From the NCBI RefSeq assembly GCF_000516985.1, contig NW_006917092.1, forward strand, positions 248,001 to 312,000: 64,000 nucleotides of DNA, in the 5' to 3' direction. The translations under genes and the position numbers were made by a program. Positions 44,495-54,867 of this stretch are shown here, in pieces (the first letter of the stretch is position 1; each line of letters opens with the position of its first letter). This DNA comes from Pestalotiopsis fici W106-1. Its lineage: Eukaryota > Ascomycota > Sordariomycetes > Amphisphaeriales > Sporocadaceae. The notes beneath the pieces were generated by a model. That model saw nothing but the letters and a program-made list of their open reading frames with translations. It did no database searches and was not told where the DNA came from.

Positions 44495-46273
44495 ATGGCT
44501 ACTACTTCATACTCTGTCAATGGGTCGTGGGTGGCACCCAGCTTCCGGAATATAAGCGGCCAATGCAACGCCACCTATTGCGAGAATCTCCACATCGATT
44601 GTGATGTTGTAACCAACTACTTTGCCAACTCGATTCTAGTCCAGTCGAGGGAGAACAAACTTACCGACGACCAGGCTGGTGATGTTGGCTACCTTACTGC
44701 ATGGCTGAAGTCATTGCTTCCCGATGAATGGAAGACGGAATTTACCGCTGACCAAAAGGATGTTTTGGACTCTGACCTGATGCTCTGGTACTATGGAGTG
44801 TGGCAAAGCGACAGATTTGCAAACACAAACTGGACCGTGTATGATGAGCACGACGACGAGCTTGAGGCTTACGATTCGATTTTGGCCATTTCACAAACGG
44901 AAGCATTTTCCTGTGATGGAAGGAAAATTTGTGACAAAATTGAAATCAGGGGCGATCCAGACGTTTCTGGAAGAGGAGTAAGACACCCGTTGCAGGGCAG
45001 AAGCCCTCTCAAGACATTGTAGCAGCCATACTGACGAAGCATTCAGATGCTCATGGCCTATATTATACGTGGGCATCGCCTTTCGGAATCCGAAAATTCT
45101 TACTAACATTTGATAGTCGCTGTCCTAGCAACCATTTACTTTTTAATTCTGACCACTGATCGATTGATATCCCAAGTCTACGAGTCCCGCGGCGGAGATG
45201 CACGACGGCAAAGTTGGAACCGCATCGTCACGGCGTTTCGCGAAACCGTTGACGATTTTCTGAGCGCGGCCCTCATATTTGCTATCGCGCTGCTTGGAGC
45301 CACAATCGCCCGCGACTACATGTATCTGAACCGCAAGAACGAGACCCAACCAGCCGACGTCTGGTCATACGCCCTACAAGGATCGGCGCTGACATCCATC
45401 TTCTCTGTATTTCCGTGCATGATACTGCAAACCGTCACAACTCTCGTCAACGCGACTTACCAACGATATCAACGACTATTTCTGTGGAGCACCGTCATCT
45501 CTCTCGCCATTGCAGTTGGGATTTTAACTCAGGAAGCCATGGGAGACCTGTTCACACAAAATGATGCATTTCATCGCTTGTTATCGCCCGAATACGACTA
45601 CTCGGACTGGACGGACATGAAATTATATGATTCAGATGTAGCCTTGTGGAACGAGTCTGTCTCGCGGGCGGGAGTTTACAGGACAATGATATGGGAGCAG
45701 TACTGCGTGTCCAACGACGTCACCCGGGAGCTGAATACTCTTGTGGCGGCTGGATTTGGCGTGCAAGCTCCTTATTTTATGTTTTGCCTGTTGGCCATAG
45801 TTGCTGTGCTGATCCCAGTCATCTGCCCTATCCGCCTCGCGTCTACGCCCGACGAGTACGTCAAGAACCAATACGGAATGCTCCATAGTCAGGCCACGCG
45901 AGTAATGACACACTTGCGGGTTTTGATGGGACTCGTCTACTTGGCCATGACCTGGCTCTTCTTGGCCAAGTTCATCATTTACCGACACTTGGTGAAAAGC
46001 CTTGCGCCAAGTACTGACCAGGATTCCGATTGGAGTTTTGGTCAGATACTTGCCCTGGCACAGTGGGTTCCTGTTGTTATCAGCCTCCTTTCGATTTGGC
46101 GAAGTAAGACACGCATCAAAACTTGTGTTTGATTTGTTACCATGCTAACTACTCCATCTCTAGAGAATGCACCTAGCGTGACAACTGAAGAAAAGGTGCT
46201 GCATATCTACGAAGCCGTTGACAATTCCGACCAACGTTACTCTAGAACAAGCTACAAAATGCCCATGAGGTAG
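44495..46273 (+). CDS. Receptor-like multi-pass membrane protein, tandem copy B
   Basis: Four exons, 44495-44977, 45047-45068 (22 nt), 45117-46103 and 46164-46273, encode 533 residues, almost the same length as copy A. The 161-residue ectodomain has N-glycosylation sites (NGS, NIS, NAT, NWT) and cysteines in QCNATYC, IDCDVV and FSCDGRKIC, ending in GDPDVSGRG. The membrane part aligns block by block with copy A: MLMAYIILAVLATIYFLIL, FSVFPCMILQTVT, QRLFLW, GFGVQAPYFMFC, MGLVYLAMTWLFLAKF and DSDWSFGQILALAQWVP. Roughly seven membrane segments with an N-out ectodomain give a receptor-like topology, though no G-protein motif is recognised. Compared with copy A it has one extra intron near the 3' end. 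Confidence 0.82.
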
Positions 46274-46354
46274 ACCTTTGAATATACATGAACATCGTCG
46301 TCCAGTATTTGCCGCACCTGGGTATTGCTTCTTGCAAGAATGTATGGAATAGAT

Positions 46355-47836
46355 CTATGATCCATCCAGTTCAGTGTCTATCTGATCCGAACGCTCTGAA
46401 TTGAAAGCAGCAGTTTCTGATATCTTTAATGCCTCTAGAATGCATTTCATGTTGTATTTGGCGTGGCACCACGGATCAGTCAGATTGGCCGTCCCTTCAA
46501 TGAAAAGCTCCTTGAGCCGATTTTGTGCGGCTGCGGGCCTCCAGTCTTTAGCACCCATAAGCTTCTGTACAGCATGATCGAAATGCTCACGCAGCTGCTT
46601 GGCATCCCATCGGTCGCGATTACCCACCAAGACCGCATTGTAATCAGGAGAATCCTCGTCGTAAGTTGTTGGTACAGGCGGCTCGCCTTCGTCGTAAGGT
46701 TCGTCCGTATTAATGAACATGGGATAGTCTATCCCGTACCAATCAGGTACAGAATAGGTTTGTTCCCAGTCGATAATGCCAGTGATTTCAAAGGTCTCAG
46801 GGTCAACGAGGATGTTGGCATCCCTGAGGTCGTAGTGTTGGAGGACGCACGACAACTTGTCTTCATAAGGAGCTTCCTGTAGAGGAAACACCAGAGGCAG
46901 GATCTCCTTGTATTTGTGACAAAGCGCGACCATGTCATCGTACTCTTTTTCGAAATCATCCTCGTCGACACCGATTTCGTCGACCAAGTCGTCCCAGTCT
47001 TCAGCTTGGTGCTCTGGTGTCAGGTCCTCTTTGGACTCCAAAAGAACCTTTGCAGTTCGAATCATCTCCTGCTCGAGATGAATGAGTGCATCGAGCCAGT
47101 CATGGCAAGACGAAAATGGGCCGCGGTTCGTCGTAAGATAGCGACGACGATCGGAAAAGAATGCACTATCGACAGCAGACCCGATTGTGAATTTGTCCTT
47201 GCCCAAGTTTTTGGGGTCAGTCTTTTTGGCCGGGCAGCTATCAAGTCGATCATCCTCGTTGTCGTCTTTCTTGTGCTCCAGGATGTGATCATCGGAGAAC
47301 TCGGCGTGACCTAGGTAGAGAGAGCCAATTTTGGCGAGACGCATGTTGGGGGCCCAAAGCTGGACGAGGAATTCTGCAATGGTCTCGGTGATCTCTATCT
47401 TTTTTTCCCACGGCATCTTGCGCCAAACCTCGCCAAGTTCCACGCCGGGGATCTTTTCCACCAGTGCCCACTCGTATCCAAGCTTTCCTTCGGCAGAAGA
47501 GCTCCAGGCGATTGGCTTTGGAACTGGAATTGTAGTTCTCTGACCGAGAAACACCAAGGTTGCCATTTCACTCTCCGTCTTGAGTCGCGGATCGAGAGGA
47601 ATGGCAACGCGGAAGAGATAAGTCTTGGACCAGGAAGAATGGGACACATCGTAGACCTTGTGACGCGCACCGTCGGCCAGAAACTGAACTGAAAAGTCAA
47701 TTTCTTTCTCAGGCAACACCGAGGCGACAATGTCTTTGATGACAGCTACATCTGGCTCAGACGGCCAGATAGGATGCGTCCAGTAGCCACCTGTCCACTT
47801 GATCCTGTCTTGGGGGAGGTATTGCGACCACGACAT
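46355..47836 (-). CDS. APH-family phosphotransferase-like protein
   Basis: A single-exon ORF of 493 residues. It has the kinase-like fold signatures of the aminoglycoside phosphotransferase (APH/choline kinase-like) family: LADGARHKVYDV and YLFRVAIP in the N-lobe, the catalytic loop HYDLRDAN at 334-341, and the metal-binding IIDWE at 354-358. Such APH-like genes are expanded in filamentous fungi, where substrates are mostly unknown; antibiotic resistance should not be assumed. A Lys/Asp-rich insert at about 180-215 separates the lobes. The gene converges with tandem membrane-protein copy B, 81 bases away. Confidence 0.82.
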   Translation of the reverse strand: MSWSQYLPQDRIKWTGGYWTHPIWPSEPDVAVIKDIVASVLPEKEIDFSVQFLADGARHKVYDVSHSSWSKTYLFRVAIPLDPRLKTESEMATLVFLGQRTTIPVPKPIAWSSSAEGKLGYEWALVEKIPGVELGEVWRKMPWEKKIEITETIAEFLVQLWAPNMRLAKIGSLYLGHAEFSDDHILEHKKDDNEDDRLDSCPAKKTDPKNLGKDKFTIGSAVDSAFFSDRRRYLTTNRGPFSSCHDWLDALIHLEQEMIRTAKVLLESKEDLTPEHQAEDWDDLVDEIGVDEDDFEKEYDDMVALCHKYKEILPLVFPLQEAPYEDKLSCVLQHYDLRDANILVDPETFEITGIIDWEQTYSVPDWYGIDYPMFINTDEPYDEGEPPVPTTYDEDSPDYNAVLVGNRDRWDAKQLREHFDHAVQKLMGAKDWRPAAAQNRLKELFIEGTANLTDPWCHAKYNMKCILEALKISETAAFNSERSDQIDTELDGS

Positions 47837-49091
47837 GGTGAATGTGGTCTTGATTTCGTTAGCTGTGATCAGCGATCATCTGCTCGATTCACTCGCGTTG
47901 TTTGTTTGTTGTGGCTGACAATGTTTGGCGTAGAAGGAAAAAGTGACAATGAATGATCTGAAGAATCTAGACCTTCGCTGTTGAATGCTTTTGGGTCTCT
48001 GTATTTATTTTCCATGCAGCAAGATCAAGTGCTGTTTGGTGGGAAATGAAGAGACAAAGCGCACGGGGAAGTCGCCTATTTAAGGTGCTGGAAAAAGTTG
48101 ACTCATAAGCTGCCCGTTTGCAGTGACACGCAGATACCTCAAAGTAGATGTGCAAAATAATGTAGGTACCGACCTAGCAAACGGCCACCCATGTAGGTCG
48201 ACGTAGTAGGTAGAAGGTGTTTTCTTGAAAGGATGTTTCGCGCACAATTTCCTAGGCAACGTATCAATCACCTCTAGCACTCATCAGCGCGAGCGCGGCG
48301 CCACGGCCCACCTAAGCGGCCCCCACAAAGCGGCTCAGGCCTTCCTATAATACGCACATGTCTTGGCGTTTATTGGCGAGAACATACCTTACATAAGATA
48401 CCAAGTACTCAGTCCCAGCACTTGAGACTTGGACTGCAACGTGCTCAAATATTTGCTGAAAGAAGACTCAAAGTGAATATGGTGTAAATTACAGATCATC
48501 ATTTCCGTAGACTTGAATCCTCCAGAGTAAGTAGAAGAGGGTACTCGAGCTCTTTACTTGTTACTGGCCCTGTGACCAGGCAACGATTGCCTTCAATACT
48601 GAAGGCAGTCTTGAATTTCGCGACTTGAATGGCCTCTAGTTCGTTGCGGCCGAGCAACCTTGGCAAGATACAATGCAGTCCGTTTGTCGCCCGCGATTGT
48701 CATCGGCACATTGCACTTGATCAGAGTAAAGTCGTTGCAAGCTAAGAGCCATCACTCGGCCATCTTTGACCACACCACCGCCTTCGTTTGTCTTTCCTTT
48801 TTGGAGAGCAAGGACAGTACATGCGATTCAGAAACGCTGGCTCTATCTCTACGAGTATTTCAAAGAGACAAACGACTTCCATGCCTTTCTCGCAAATTAG
48901 ATTCTTCCTCAGATCCAAGAATCCGTTACCGTTTTGCAACGATTGGCTGGCCTTGCGACGTGATACGACTTTACATGCCTCAAACAACGCCATTATCATC
49001 AGCTACTATCACCACATCTTGTCGATGATCCGGTAGTCGATAATCTACCTCTCGATTGGTCTCCCGCAAGTACCAACTTCACACCGTAGCC
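47837..49091. other. 1.25-kb divergent intergenic region
   Basis: Lies between divergent starts at 47836 and 49092. It contains GTAGGT and TACCTAC words around 48160-48210, like those near 39180-39310. Frames between 48660 and 49036 on both strands lack motifs; part of this stretch is probably the leader of the next gene. No RNA gene seen. Confidence 0.4.
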
Positions 49092-49635
49092 ATGCGCACT
49101 CAAGCGAAGAATATCGACAAGTTCCTGGAGAACATTCCTGACGAGAAGCTGCGCAACTTTGCCGACAGGCAGCACACATTATACGAATGTTACAATGCTG
49201 GGTTCAGGTTGGACCATCAGGGGGTACGTAAACTGAATTAGCACAAATCTCTACACACAGCATTCCCGTTTTCCCTTTCTTTTTTCCCCCTCCACTTCTT
49301 GATCCCCCTTCTCTTTCACCCTATTTCTTTCTTTCCTTTCGCATACTTCTTTCTTCACTTGTTTTATAATTTATTTCTCTCGTCTTACTAAATCTGTATA
49401 ATAGTTGAACGACGACCCCAACGAAAAGCCCTTTGTACATCGATTGTACGTTCAGCCCATCGGAGGTAGTGGCACCAAGTCCAAGTCCAAACGCGCCAAG
49501 GCAAATAAGAAGAATGACTCCGTGACGGCTCGTTGCCATGTGAGCAATAAGGCTACACCCCAGGAGATCCGCGATGCACTTTTAGAGAGCTACTATGGCA
49601 AAGGACTGGTCCTTGCTTACGCTCCCCCCAAATGA
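49092..49635 (+). CDS. Small hypothetical protein
   Basis: Two exons, 49092-49223 and 49405-49635, with a 181-nt pyrimidine-rich intron, encode 120 residues. The N-terminal half is helical (RTQAKNIDKFLENIPDEKLR; ADRQHTLYECYNAGFRLDHQ). A basic Lys/Ser-rich stretch follows (GTKSKSKRAKANKKND), and the end is ordered (SNKATPQEIRDALLESYYGK, then GLVLAYAPPK). I recognise no family. The phase-0 join at GTACGT and TATAATAG and the ordered ends favour a genuine gene. It converges with the MFS transporter, 210 bases away. Confidence 0.6.
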
Positions 49636-49845
49636 CCAGCACAGGACTTAATAGTGGTAATTGGGTATGGAAATGAAGAGATGGTTGATATGAGTCCGGA
49701 CTCAGTACAGTCGATAGATTCTAGGAGCCGAAAGAGCTGGTTCCACGAGTAATATTCATGATAGAGGAGCGATAATTCATGCTATGATGGTTACAACCGA
49801 CTATTGTGTTTCTATTATCATCCGTCTGAGAGAGCCGCGAAGCCC

Positions 49846-51535
49846 TTACAGGCGATACCTGAACCCAAAAGTCTTCCAGTCTGTTACATCGTCATAGTCT
49901 TCCGGGCGAAGCTGAACCTCATTAACCGCCTCGGTGACAGGACGCTCATCCGCACCATCGTCGACCTTACCGCCTACCGCACCAGAGGTACCGGCACTAC
50001 CCTCGATGCCTTCTTCCTGACGCCTCTTGTTGTTCATGAATGACAGGTAAAACCTCAGAGCAATGCACAAGCACACCACGAGAGCGTAACAAATCATAAT
50101 GGCCCGGAATGCAGTGGGGTAGGTTGGCGCCTCGGAGCTCTTGAAGAGCTGAGGGCCAGCAATGTTACCGGCGCAGTAGGCAATGAAGATCATGGCCGTC
50201 ATGGTCATCTTCTTGGTAACGCCCTTGAAATTGACCTGGATAAGGGAGAGAATCAGGGGCAGTGCCGAGGGGCCCGTCGACAGCAGGAAGTAGCCAAAGA
50301 GCGAGACACCCTGGGGCAGGTCGGCCCGCTTGCCGATGAGAGCGCTGCCCACGACGGGCGGTAGCACAATGAGGGCAGCGAGGATGCAGTTGAGAGATCT
50401 GAAGCGGCCAGCGAGCCAACCCGTTCCGGTAATGGCAATGACTGTGATGACCGAATAAGGGATATTGATGAGTGTCGACTGGAGGGAGGTAAAGCCAAAA
50501 GAGGTAATAACCAAGTTGGCAAAGTTCTGGGTACCTCCGTTGGGAATCTGACACAGCAAGGCAATGATCCAGATGAGCCAGGTCTTGGGGTCTTGCAGAC
50601 ACTCGATCATCTGATCCCACTTCCAGGCTGTCTTCTCCGTTTTTCCAGTACCAGCAATGACAACACGGTCAATGGCCCACTGACGTTCTTCAGGGGTAAG
50701 GAACTTGGCGTTAGAGATGCTGTCGGGTAGCAGGAAGAAGATAACAAACGCCCAGAGGAAAGTCGCTACACCGAGAATGATGAACATCCACCTCCATGGC
50801 CCGACGCTGTCGTCAATGTGTCCGATGCCGTAGGCGAGCAATGACGAGATGATGCCGCCCACAGAGTTGCCGGCGAACCAGATACCAGTTCGCTTGGGAA
50901 TCTCATCACGGGTATACCAAGTCGTGGTGATGAACATCAAGGCTGGTGTCACGGTCGCCTCAGCCACTCCGAGGAAGAACCGCACGGTAATGAGCCCGCC
51001 ATAGCTTGAGCATGCGGCGGTGAGTGCGACAACGACTCCCCAGAAGATGATGGTTGCCGACAGGTACTTGCCGATTGGCAGACGGGCGATAAGTAGAGTC
51101 GTAGGGTATGTCCAGAAGAAGTAGCCAAAGTAGAAGACAGACGACACCCAAGAATACTCTTTACACATGGTCAGCATTCGTATAGACAGGTGCAATGGAA
51201 GATCGATCACGCTTACGTTGACCAATGAGATGATTGTCGTCCTTCAATCCAAATACTGCGGCACTCGACAGAATGGTCTTGTCCATGAAGTTGAAGACAT
51301 AAGTGACAAACAATAGAGGAATGATGTGCCAGTCTATCTTGCGCATAATGCGACGGGCGGCGGCCTCGTCAATGTCATGGTGTGCTCCCGTGTAGGAGTG
51401 GTTGTCTTGCGCCGGGCCAGCTGTGGCCTCTTCGGTGGTGCCCATGCTTGAATACGAAGTGCGCGAGTGATCCAGGAGCGGCTCGCAAGAAGGTCGTCGT
51501 TCAACATCGTCGGGAACAAGGACGGCGCCGCCCAT
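49846..51535 (-). CDS. MFS transporter, anion:cation symporter (Dal5-like) family
   Basis: Two exons, 51535-51217 and 51158-49846, with a 58-nt intron, encode 543 residues. A cytosolic leader of about 65 residues precedes WHIIPLLFVTYVFNFMDKTI (membrane segment 1) and the join IGQQYSWVSSVFYFGYFFWT. Later segments include RFFLGVAEATVTPALMFITT and WYTRDEIPKRTGIWFAGNSV, hallmarks of the ACS family that includes allantoate (Dal5), nicotinate (Tna1) and related permeases. The tail is hydrophilic. About twelve membrane segments are seen. The family takes up carboxylate or ureide compounds with protons at the plasma membrane. It is divergent from the deaminase-like gene at 52254, which hints at a nitrogenous substrate, but this is inference. 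Confidence 0.9.
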
Positions 51536-52253
51536 GGTTATTATTTATGACCGACGATGGTGTGTCGCAAGCACCATTTCCCTGTCTATCGGTACGCGAT
51601 CCCGAGGTGCCCACGGGCTGATTGGCCCTCACCAGCCAGGTTCAGCATATGTAAGCCGACAGCGGCAGGCAATTGCAACGTGCAGTTTGATAACGAGGAA
51701 ATCCGTATCCACTGACTGATGGTTCGCGGCCTTCATATCTTTGGCGAATCAGTGATCGACCCAAGGTCAGGTTCTGGCGGGGTCACAGGCTGCATTAGGC
51801 CTAAGACAGGCCGGTAATCTGCCCCATCCTCGCCATCGGTGTCGGATAGCAGACCCCTAAGCTTCGGAGGCGACCGGGTCTAGCCCGGGGGTTTAAGCAC
51901 AAGATATCCGACCGTACGGCTCTAGGGTCCTCTTTTCTTTTCCAATAGTAGTTTTGCATTGCCCAAGCGAGACGATAAACCTCGCAAGAAAACGTGGGCT
52001 TCTAGCTACAAATGCTCAACTCCACACACAATAGTGCTCTTGGCAAGGAAATGTCGGCCGAGTAGCCGATCTGAAAGGCATGTCTCAGCCTCCGTATACG
52101 GACGGAAGCAATGGTCATACCTGTTGCACATAATCTGACCATTTCGAAGAAACTCACGTGGAATACCCCCATCGAAAAAAAGCTTGTAATATGGACTGAG
52201 CTAGAAAAGAAAAATCCATCAGACATACAACATCTGAATAGCGCACAAACACC
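51536..52253. promoter_or_regulatory. Shared divergent promoter of the transporter and deaminase-like genes
   Basis: 718 bases between two divergent starts. Three HGATAR matches, the class bound by AreA-type nitrogen GATA factors, lie at 51586-51591 (minus), 51688-51693 and 51973-51978. An inverted repeat CCGGG-N5-CCCGG is at 51874-51888, the kind of site zinc-cluster activators may use. GATA words this short are expected by chance at a similar rate, so this is only suggestive of nitrogen control. Confidence 0.35.
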
Positions 52254-53354
52254 ATGAACGGACTAGAGATATCACCATTCATCGCCTCGCTCCCAAAAGT
52301 CGAGCTTCACGTCCATATCGAGGGCACACTAACACCCTCGCTGAGATGGAAACTCGCTCACAAGAATAACGTCCCGTTACCATATGCGACGTATGAGGCG
52401 CTCCTAGAATCGTACAATGTTCTCTACAACCACAGAAAGGAAGTCAATGGCGACAATGGCGCACCCACCTTTCTCGAGACGTACTTTGCCGGAACCCAAG
52501 TCCTGTGTGAGGAGGAAGACTTTTATGAGCTTGGTATGGAATACCTGCAAAAGGCCAAAGAGATGAACGTCCGTTATGTCGAGCCGTTCTTTGATCTGCA
52601 AGCATATCTACCTCGAGGCATTTCGGCAGCGACTGTTTGTAATGGATACATGAGGGCGCAAAGAGAAGGAGCCGAGAAATTTGGAGTTCAAAGCAATTGG
52701 ATCATGTGCTTTATAAGAAATGAACCGCTCGAGGAAGGAATCGCGGCGTATCAAGCAGCGAGACCGTGGGCAAAGATCCCCGGAGGCAAAGGACTTTTTC
52801 ATGCCGTGGGTCTTGCTGCCAATGAATACGACCGGCCGCCTCTTTTGTTTGAGAAGGCATTTCAGATGGCGATTGATGACGGCCTACAAGTCACGATGCA
52901 CTGCGACGTCGACCAAAAGGATGCCGCCGACCACGTTCACGAAGCCATCTTCTCCGTCTGTAATGGGACTGGCACAAAGCGGATAGACCACGGGCTCAAC
53001 GCCGTTGACAGGCCAGAATTGATTCAAGGACTCAAGGATAGGAACATCCCGCTCACATTGTGTCCACATGCATATCACCGCCGACAAGCCACAGAAGTGC
53101 TATTTCCCAAGATCCGAAAACTCTACGACGAAGGCGTCAAATTTTGCATCAACAGCGATGACCCAACCTACATGCACAATGTCTGGATCGACGGCGCCAT
53201 GGAAAAGGTGTATCATTATTGCAACATGACCAAGGGCGACATGATCCAGTTGGCGCGCAATGGTGTGGACATGTGCTGGGCAGGCGATGAGCTCAAGGCG
53301 GGACTATTGAGAGAGCTCGATGAGTTTGAAAGTAGAATAAGTCAGGAACCATAG
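52254..53354 (+). CDS. Adenosine/adenine deaminase-like metallohydrolase with altered active site
   Basis: A single-exon ORF of 366 residues in the adenosine deaminase family of the amidohydrolase superfamily. The first metal motif is intact (HVHIEGT, His19 and His21), as are RIDHG (His246) and NSDDP (Asp302/303). The third metal histidine is His216 in MHCDVDQ. In adenosine and adenine deaminases this site reads HAGE, and the Glu is the proton shuttle; here the equivalent position is Val219, with Asp218 and Asp220 next to it. The usual substrate-pocket stretch after CP is also different (CPHAYHRRQ). The enzyme therefore belongs to a divergent subgroup whose substrate may not be adenosine or adenine. 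It starts 718 bases from the divergent MFS transporter. Confidence 0.85.
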   Translation: MNGLEISPFIASLPKVELHVHIEGTLTPSLRWKLAHKNNVPLPYATYEALLESYNVLYNHRKEVNGDNGAPTFLETYFAGTQVLCEEEDFYELGMEYLQKAKEMNVRYVEPFFDLQAYLPRGISAATVCNGYMRAQREGAEKFGVQSNWIMCFIRNEPLEEGIAAYQAARPWAKIPGGKGLFHAVGLAANEYDRPPLLFEKAFQMAIDDGLQVTMHCDVDQKDAADHVHEAIFSVCNGTGTKRIDHGLNAVDRPELIQGLKDRNIPLTLCPHAYHRRQATEVLFPKIRKLYDEGVKFCINSDDPTYMHNVWIDGAMEKVYHYCNMTKGDMIQLARNGVDMCWAGDELKAGLLRELDEFESRISQEP

Positions 53355-54867
53355 TTTTCTCGCCACAGAATCTGATATCTTCTTGGGACGAGCATTTCCT
53401 TTTCAACCATGTTTGCAGTTGCATACCTATGTATGTTTACATTATTTCCGTGACACTAGTACGTAAGGACCTGCTGATCAACTAATATCTGGGGTCTGGG
53501 GTACTAATCGTGGAGAATAAGTGACCTCTTCATAACACGTGAGTGAATCAGGTCGTGATCAAGAGTTGACGATCATAAGCCATTCTGCTCAGTGCTAAAA
53601 TCATTTTTTTGTGGTCATATCGGGCTGAACACGTTTTACGTTTGCAGAGTGCAGTCATGACAAATATAATAGTTGCCGTATCTAAAATAAACCGATAACA
53701 CAGCATTTCTGCACTGTGGAGACTTGCCAACAAGTGATCTTGCACTTGCACGAAGCTGAAAAACCTAGGCGATCTTGCAATATAATTATTTGAGAATGGA
53801 GTAAAAGTGTTGGCCAAAAGCTGCCGATAGGTTCTTTTGAGTTGCAACTCTGTTTCAAAATGGTCCAACGAAGACTTTCCTATCAAATGAGGCTCAAATG
53901 TTGACAGCTTCGGTATACTGCCGCTTTTCGCAACTCCGACACAAATATTGAACTCAATATTTACACTGCTACGCTCGACGCACATGCCTGCTTGGATACA
54001 TTGGGCAAACTGATCATCTATATTTTACCTTTGCCCTGGTTTACATTTCGGCTGTGCCGTTGACCTGCATACACGCTGGAACGTTGATCTCGTTGGGGCA
54101 GTGATGATAGGTCGCCTTACAGGCGGATCACCTCAAATGACCGCCTGAACAGTCAGGGCAGGATCTGCCCGAAGACGCTAAAATGACCCCAAATTTTTGC
54201 GTTAGAGTTCTCTCCTAGCGGACGGGTGCATCGCTTGCCGTTGCAGAGCCCCCCACCGATGGCCCCCGCTACCTCTTTCAGCTGGCGGTCCTAAGGTTTT
54301 TCTCCGGTGCCTAGAAGCTGGAGCCAATCTCACGGCGACAAAGATAGATTCCTTCTCTTGAATTCAAAATTCCCCCTGGCAAAACCTCTGGCTGAAAAAA
54401 TAGAGATTTCGCACTATAATACATTGACTTTCTTTTACTCGACAAATCAAGTCAAGAGGGACGTTATGGCAGTTGAGAAATTCTGATACGATGCCGACTT
54501 CCGCTCTAAGAGGCGCGGATCGTCGGTCCAATTGGTCCTCTCAGACGCTTTGCCAAGGTGGATGGGCCTGAGCGGCGTGAGCAGTGACGCAACGTCTCAC
54601 CTAGTGGTGCAAAAGGGCATGTGGTACAACCATACCACTCACTACACTACACCCGCAGTCGACCTGGTTACGAGCCGTTGAGTGTTAACCTTCCGCGAGG
54701 CTCAGCTCAGCTCCCTCCATGCGCGGTGCACGTGAGCCTACATCCATCAGGCTGTGAAGTGAGAGAGGTGTGTGTGCATGTGTCAGCTGCTGGAGGTCTT
54801 TTCTTTGAAAAAGGACAGCAAAGAACCTCACGCTGATGCCGTCTGTCGCATCTAATCCTCTCTCTCC
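53355..54867. other. 1.5-kb intergenic region, no gene seen
   Basis: Follows the deaminase-like gene and precedes the next plus-strand gene. The first half is AT-rich. The half near 54867 is more GC-rich with GTGCATGTGTC-like words and could be promoter and leader. No domain-bearing ORF. Confidence 0.4.

Noticed and set aside
46355..47836. Antibiotic-resistance gene (APH)
   Set aside because: The fold signature is shared by many fungal APH-like proteins of unknown substrate, and nothing in the context suggests resistance.
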